From: Nitrososphaerota archaeon
Lineage (GTDB): Archaea > Thermoproteota > Nitrososphaeria > Nitrososphaerales > JACPRH01
Reading direction: 5' to 3'
DNA: 8,465 nucleotides
Assembly (NCBI GenBank): GCA_029460375.1
Contig: JARPAQ010000003.1
Coordinates: 1-8,465, forward strand
The position numbers and the translations under genes are program-made. Each line of letters begins with the position of its first letter. Positions within the stretch are counted from its first letter, which is position 1. The notes under the pieces are model-generated. The model saw nothing but the letters and a program-made list of their open reading frames with translations. It had not been told where the DNA came from and did not search any database. Below, piece by piece: positions 6,682-8,465 of this stretch.

Positions 6682-7035
6682 TCATCTTGTTCCCTTCTCC
6701 AGCTTCTTTTTTCGCCTTCTGTCATCAAGATTTAGGCTTGCCACCATGACTTTTGAAGCATGTATCTTGATGGGTACGGTTCCTCCAGCGATCTTTTCAC
6801 GTGTCACACCTTCGATGTTTATTCTACCGCTTTCTATAAAGACCTTTGTAACCTTACCTTCAACCCCTTTATACTCTCCACGAAGAACCTTTACACTATC
6901 ATCCTTACGAACTCTCACGGATCTAACTCCATACTTTTCACGTAGCTCAGACGAAAGTGCAGCCCCGACCATAGATGACTTTACATGATTGGGTGCTTCA
7001 TACATACGTTTTCTCACTTTACTTGGACGAGGCAT
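6682..7035 (-). CDS. rpl24: 50S ribosomal protein L24 (uL24)
   Basis: L24 initiates large-subunit assembly by binding the 5' part of 23S rRNA and sits beside the peptide exit. The 117-residue product is of the archaeal/eukaryotic L26 type: SKVRKRMYEAPNHVKSSMVG (5-24), LSSELREKYGVRSVRVRKDD (27-46), then the KOW motif VKVLRGEYKGVEGKVTKVF (48-66). Beyond it lie VPIKIHASKVMVASLNLD (87-104) and a basic tail DRRRKKKLEK. The ATG at 7035 is 15 nt after the L14 stop. A GGAGG overlaps that stop codon, with a longish 11-nt spacer. Confidence 0.97.
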   Translation of the reverse strand: MPRPSKVRKRMYEAPNHVKSSMVGAALSSELREKYGVRSVRVRKDDSVKVLRGEYKGVEGKVTKVFIESGRINIEGVTREKIAGGTVPIKIHASKVMVASLNLDDRRRKKKLEKGTR

Positions 7036-7050
7036 CTTTCAGCAATCCTC

Positions 7051-7485
7051 CTACACTATCATAGACGCCAAGTTAGCTATCCTAGGCCAACGCTCAGCAG
7101 CTTCAGACGCGACAGGACCCTTGACATCAGTTCCCTTCATATCACCCTCAGGAGTCATAATCACCGCCGCATTATCTTCAAAGGCTATCCTAAGACCGTT
7201 TATCCTACGTACAGGATACTTCTGTCTGACCACAACTGCGCCAAGGGGCTGCCGCCTAAGGTCAGGAGGTCCCTTCTTGACTACAACGATGACGTAATCC
7301 CCTATCGCGGCGGCGGGTATGCGTCCCAGCCTGCCTTTATACTTCGTAACCTGAATTATCTGCAGCGTCTTAGCGCCCGTGTTATCTGCGCACGTGATGA
7401 CTGCACCTACAGGGAGGGCTCGTGTAATGTAGAGTTTGAACTCTTCCACGCCTTTTGCTGAGACTGCTCGAGATTTTCCGGACAT
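7051..7485 (-). CDS. rpl14: 50S ribosomal protein L14 (uL14)
   Basis: L14 lies at the subunit interface of the 50S particle, where it forms an inter-subunit bridge and contacts 23S rRNA. The 144-residue product has a short archaeal N-terminal extension. The five-stranded barrel core follows, with LPVGAVITCADNTGAKTLQI (24-43), GRLGRIPAAAIGDYVIVVVK (51-70) and KKGPPDLRRQPLGAVVVRQK (70-89). The C-terminal part includes GLRIAFEDNAAVIMTPEG (97-114) and GTDVKGPVASEAAERWPRIA (118-137). The conserved GT.VKGPVA.E block is intact. The ATG at 7485 follows the S17 TAA after a single base, with GGCGAG just upstream, which suggests translational coupling to S17. Confidence 0.98.
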   Translation of the reverse strand: MSGKSRAVSAKGVEEFKLYITRALPVGAVITCADNTGAKTLQIIQVTKYKGRLGRIPAAAIGDYVIVVVKKGPPDLRRQPLGAVVVRQKYPVRRINGLRIAFEDNAAVIMTPEGDMKGTDVKGPVASEAAERWPRIANLASMIV

Positions 7486-7486
7486 A

Positions 7487-7810
7487 TTACTCGCCTGTCT
7501 TCTCTATCACTACGAATGAAGCCGTTTTGCTAAGAGGTCTGCACTCTGCCACAGTCACTATATCACTCTTTTCTACCTCTATGCAGGGTGGAAGATGTGC
7601 ATGCAGTTTGTTTCTACGCTTCTCATACCTCATGTATTTCTTGATATATTGGAAGTAATGCATCTCGATAACAGCGTTCCCACCAGGAATTGCGCTGGCG
7701 ATCTTTCCTCGAGCCATTCTTCCTCTTAGCTTAGTTGAGCCGTGGAAGGGGCAGAGTTCGTCGTCGCAGGTCTTCTTGGGGGGTTTTACATCTATACCTA
7801 TATTCTTCAA
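7487..7810 (-). CDS. rps17: 30S ribosomal protein S17 (uS17)
   Basis: S17 is an OB-fold protein that binds the 5' domain of 16S rRNA early in assembly. The 107-residue product has the archaeal extension NIGIDVKPPKKTCDDELCPF (3-22) followed by HGSTKLRGRMARGKI. A Cys pair at 14 and 20 is typical of archaeal S17. The OB-fold region includes VIEMHYFQYIKKYMRYEKRR (47-66), HAHLPP (70-75) and SDIVTVAECRPLSKTASFVV (82-101). The start is TTG at 7810, 2 nt after the Rnp1 stop, with GAGG ending 8 nt upstream in the end of Rnp1. No ATG or GTG would preserve the conserved IGIDVKPP motif. Length and motifs are normal. Confidence 0.97.
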   Translation of the reverse strand: MKNIGIDVKPPKKTCDDELCPFHGSTKLRGRMARGKIASAIPGGNAVIEMHYFQYIKKYMRYEKRRNKLHAHLPPCIEVEKSDIVTVAECRPLSKTASFVVIEKTGE

Positions 7811-7812
7811 CG

Positions 7813-8088
7813 CTATCGCCTCATCTTTTTTATTCTGTCTGCAGGTCTGTATGCAATCTTCTTGCCTTCCACCGTCGTATATGTTCCGTCTGGTAGTTCG
7901 ATCTTTAATGTCACCGTTGATTTAGACAAGGTCTTCGAACCTTTGCTGGTCTTTATCTTCAAGGTGTTCTTGGTCTCATCGATAACTTCTCCTGAAAGCC
8001 CTTGTAAAGTATCATCCGAACTTTCAACGACTATTATCTTGAGACCTATAAACTCATGAAATATAATATTTGAAACAGACATCTTCAT
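7813..8088 (-). CDS. rnp1: Ribonuclease P protein component 1 (Rpp29/Pop4 homologue)
   Basis: Rnp1 is one of the archaeal RNase P proteins. It pairs with Rpp21 to support the specificity domain of the catalytic RNA that removes 5' leaders from pre-tRNAs. The 91-residue product is a typical small beta-barrel of this family: HEFIGLKIIVVESSDDTLQG (11-30), LSGEVIDETKNTLKIKTSKG (31-50), then IELPDGTYTTVEGKKIAYRP (63-82) and DRIKK. The GEVIDETKNTL block is the family hallmark. I start at ATG 8088, 4 nt after a GGTGG. ATG 8082 and TTG 8091 are alternatives. Its position between L29 and S17 is conserved in archaea. Many archaeal clusters also carry an eIF1/SUI1 gene here, and it is absent. Confidence 0.96.
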   Translation of the reverse strand: MKMSVSNIIFHEFIGLKIIVVESSDDTLQGLSGEVIDETKNTLKIKTSKGSKTLSKSTVTLKIELPDGTYTTVEGKKIAYRPADRIKKMRR

Positions 8089-8097
8089 CAAACCACC

Positions 8098-8280
8098 TTA
8101 ATCAGAAACTCCTTCAGCCTTCTTCTCACTTATAATAGTGAGAATCCTAGCGATATTACGTCTGACCGGCTTTAGGCTACCCGAAGCCTTCTTCAGAGTC
8201 CCTCTACCTACAGAGGCGTTTAGATTCGACATCTCTTTCCTTAAGCCTGAAAGCTTCTCTTCAAGGTCCTTATCCTTCAT
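8098..8280 (-). CDS. rpl29: 50S ribosomal protein L29 (uL29); true start probably upstream
   Basis: L29 is a small helical hairpin protein beside the exit tunnel, near the docking site for the signal recognition particle. The coordinates give the frame from its first ATG (60 residues): DLEEKLSGLRKEMSNLNASV (positions 5-24), then PVRRNIARILTIISEKK (38-54), where R.IARILTI is the archaeal signature. Homology does not begin at this ATG, however. The in-frame codons just upstream read ILKTSELRK, and together with the ATG they reproduce the conserved archaeal L29 N-terminus (MKPSEIREM type). The frame is open back to a TAG at 8341-8343. No ATG, GTG, TTG or CTG lies in between, so translation probably starts at ATA 8313 or ATT 8307 and gives 71 or 69 residues, a normal family length. 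Identity is secure; the start is not. Confidence 0.93.
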   Translation of the reverse strand: MKDKDLEEKLSGLRKEMSNLNASVGRGTLKKASGSLKPVRRNIARILTIISEKKAEGVSD

Positions 8281-8313
8281 CTTTCTAAGTTCACTAGTCT
8301 TTAGAATCTTTAT
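8281..8313 (-). other. rpl29: Probable N-terminal extension of L29 with a non-AUG start, overlapping S3
   Basis: Read in the L29 frame these bases encode (I/M)KILKTSELRK directly before the ATG at 8280. That matches the conserved first helix of archaeal L29. The candidate start codons are ATA at 8313 and ATT at 8307. The extension overlaps the last codons and stop of S3 by 20 nt if ATA 8313 is used. The alternative is that translation does begin at ATG 8280 and this sequence is a relic, or that a base error or recent mutation removed an AUG. Confidence 0.6.
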
Positions 8314-8465
8314 CCTTAGTCTCCTCCTTTTCTGCCTTCGCTACCTTTTCTTCTGTTTTCGTCTTAGTTTTAGCTTTACTCTTCTTACTTTTCGCTTCAG
8401 TCTTCACCTCAGCCTTAACTTCCGTTTTCTCCTCGGGTTTACTCTCGGTCTTCTCCTCTGGTTTC
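8294..8465 (-). CDS. rps3: 30S ribosomal protein S3 (uS3), C-terminal lysine/glutamate-rich tail (cut by window edge)
   Basis: Only the last 56 codons and a TAG stop are in the window. They encode an entirely charged low-complexity tail with repeats such as KPEEKTESKPEEKTEVK at the visible start and KTKTKTEEK further on, ending KDKDSKD. The tail itself carries no family motif. The S3 call rests on position: S3 directly precedes L29 in archaeal and bacterial clusters, and some archaeal S3 proteins end in Lys/Glu-rich tails. S3 lines the mRNA entry channel of the small subunit, so the tail would project near the solvent side; this is inference. The gene ends 13 nt before the L29 ATG, or overlaps L29 if the non-AUG start is right. 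Confidence 0.78.
   Translation of the reverse strand, partial: KPEEKTESKPEEKTEVKAEVKTEAKSKKSKAKTKTKTEEKVAKAEKEETKDKDSKD
8321..8327 (-). promoter_or_regulatory. Candidate Shine-Dalgarno site GGAGGAG for L29
   Basis: GGAGGAG lies in the S3 lysine/glutamate tail, 7 nt before ATA 8313 and 13 nt before ATT 8307. It is 40 nt before ATG 8280, too far to serve that codon. Its spacing favours ATA 8313 as the L29 start. Lys-Glu-Glu codons can produce this string by chance. Confidence 0.5.

Noticed and set aside
6985..7461. Plus-strand open frames opposite L14
   Set aside because: They are antisense to the conserved L14 gene, with no plausible start context or domain.
1..8465. A previously undescribed system such as defence, mobile or biosynthetic genes
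   Set aside because: Nearly every base belongs to a recognised gene of the archaeal S10/spc ribosomal cluster in canonical order. No inverted repeats, integrase, transposase or foreign-looking gene is visible.

Overview
The window is a stretch of an archaeal ribosomal-protein gene cluster, the S10/spc-type operon, read entirely from the minus strand. Transcription runs from high to low coordinates. The archaeal assignment rests on gene content. S4e, L32e and L19e, which bacteria lack, sit among the universal ribosomal proteins, and the RNase P subunit Rpp29 (Rnp1) lies between L29 and S17. The long lysine-rich extensions on S3 and L32e, the frequent TTG starts and the moderate GC suggest a TACK/Thermoproteota-type lineage, possibly Bathyarchaeia-like. 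That placement is an inference and would need a tree.

Order along transcription: end of S3 (cut by the window edge), L29, Rnp1, S17, L14, L24, S4e, L5, S14, S8, L6, L32e, L19e, L18, S5, L30, L15, and the first 293 codons of secY (cut by the other edge). This is the canonical archaeal order. The genes are packed tightly, from a 26-nt overlap (L6/L32e) to gaps of at most 20 nt. The one exception is a 96-nt gap between L30 and L15, which holds a candidate TATA box. S14 (54 codons, 5228-5392) is a real small gene with an intact zinc ribbon.

Together the genes supply parts of both ribosomal subunits: 5S RNA binding and the central protuberance (L5, L18), the exit-tunnel rim (L24, L29, and L19e nearby), the decoding and entry region (S3, S5, S4e) and the GTPase/inter-subunit side (L6, L14). 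They also supply one RNase P protein for tRNA maturation and the SecY channel that receives nascent membrane and secreted proteins.

This is a conserved housekeeping region. I see no mobile element, CRISPR array, defence system, RNA gene or novel operon. The most interesting detail is the start of L29. The conserved family N-terminus is encoded upstream of the first ATG and overlaps the S3 gene, with no ATG, GTG or TTG available, which points to a rare AUA or AUU start. Next come the two lysine-rich low-complexity extensions and the possible internal promoter before L15-secY.
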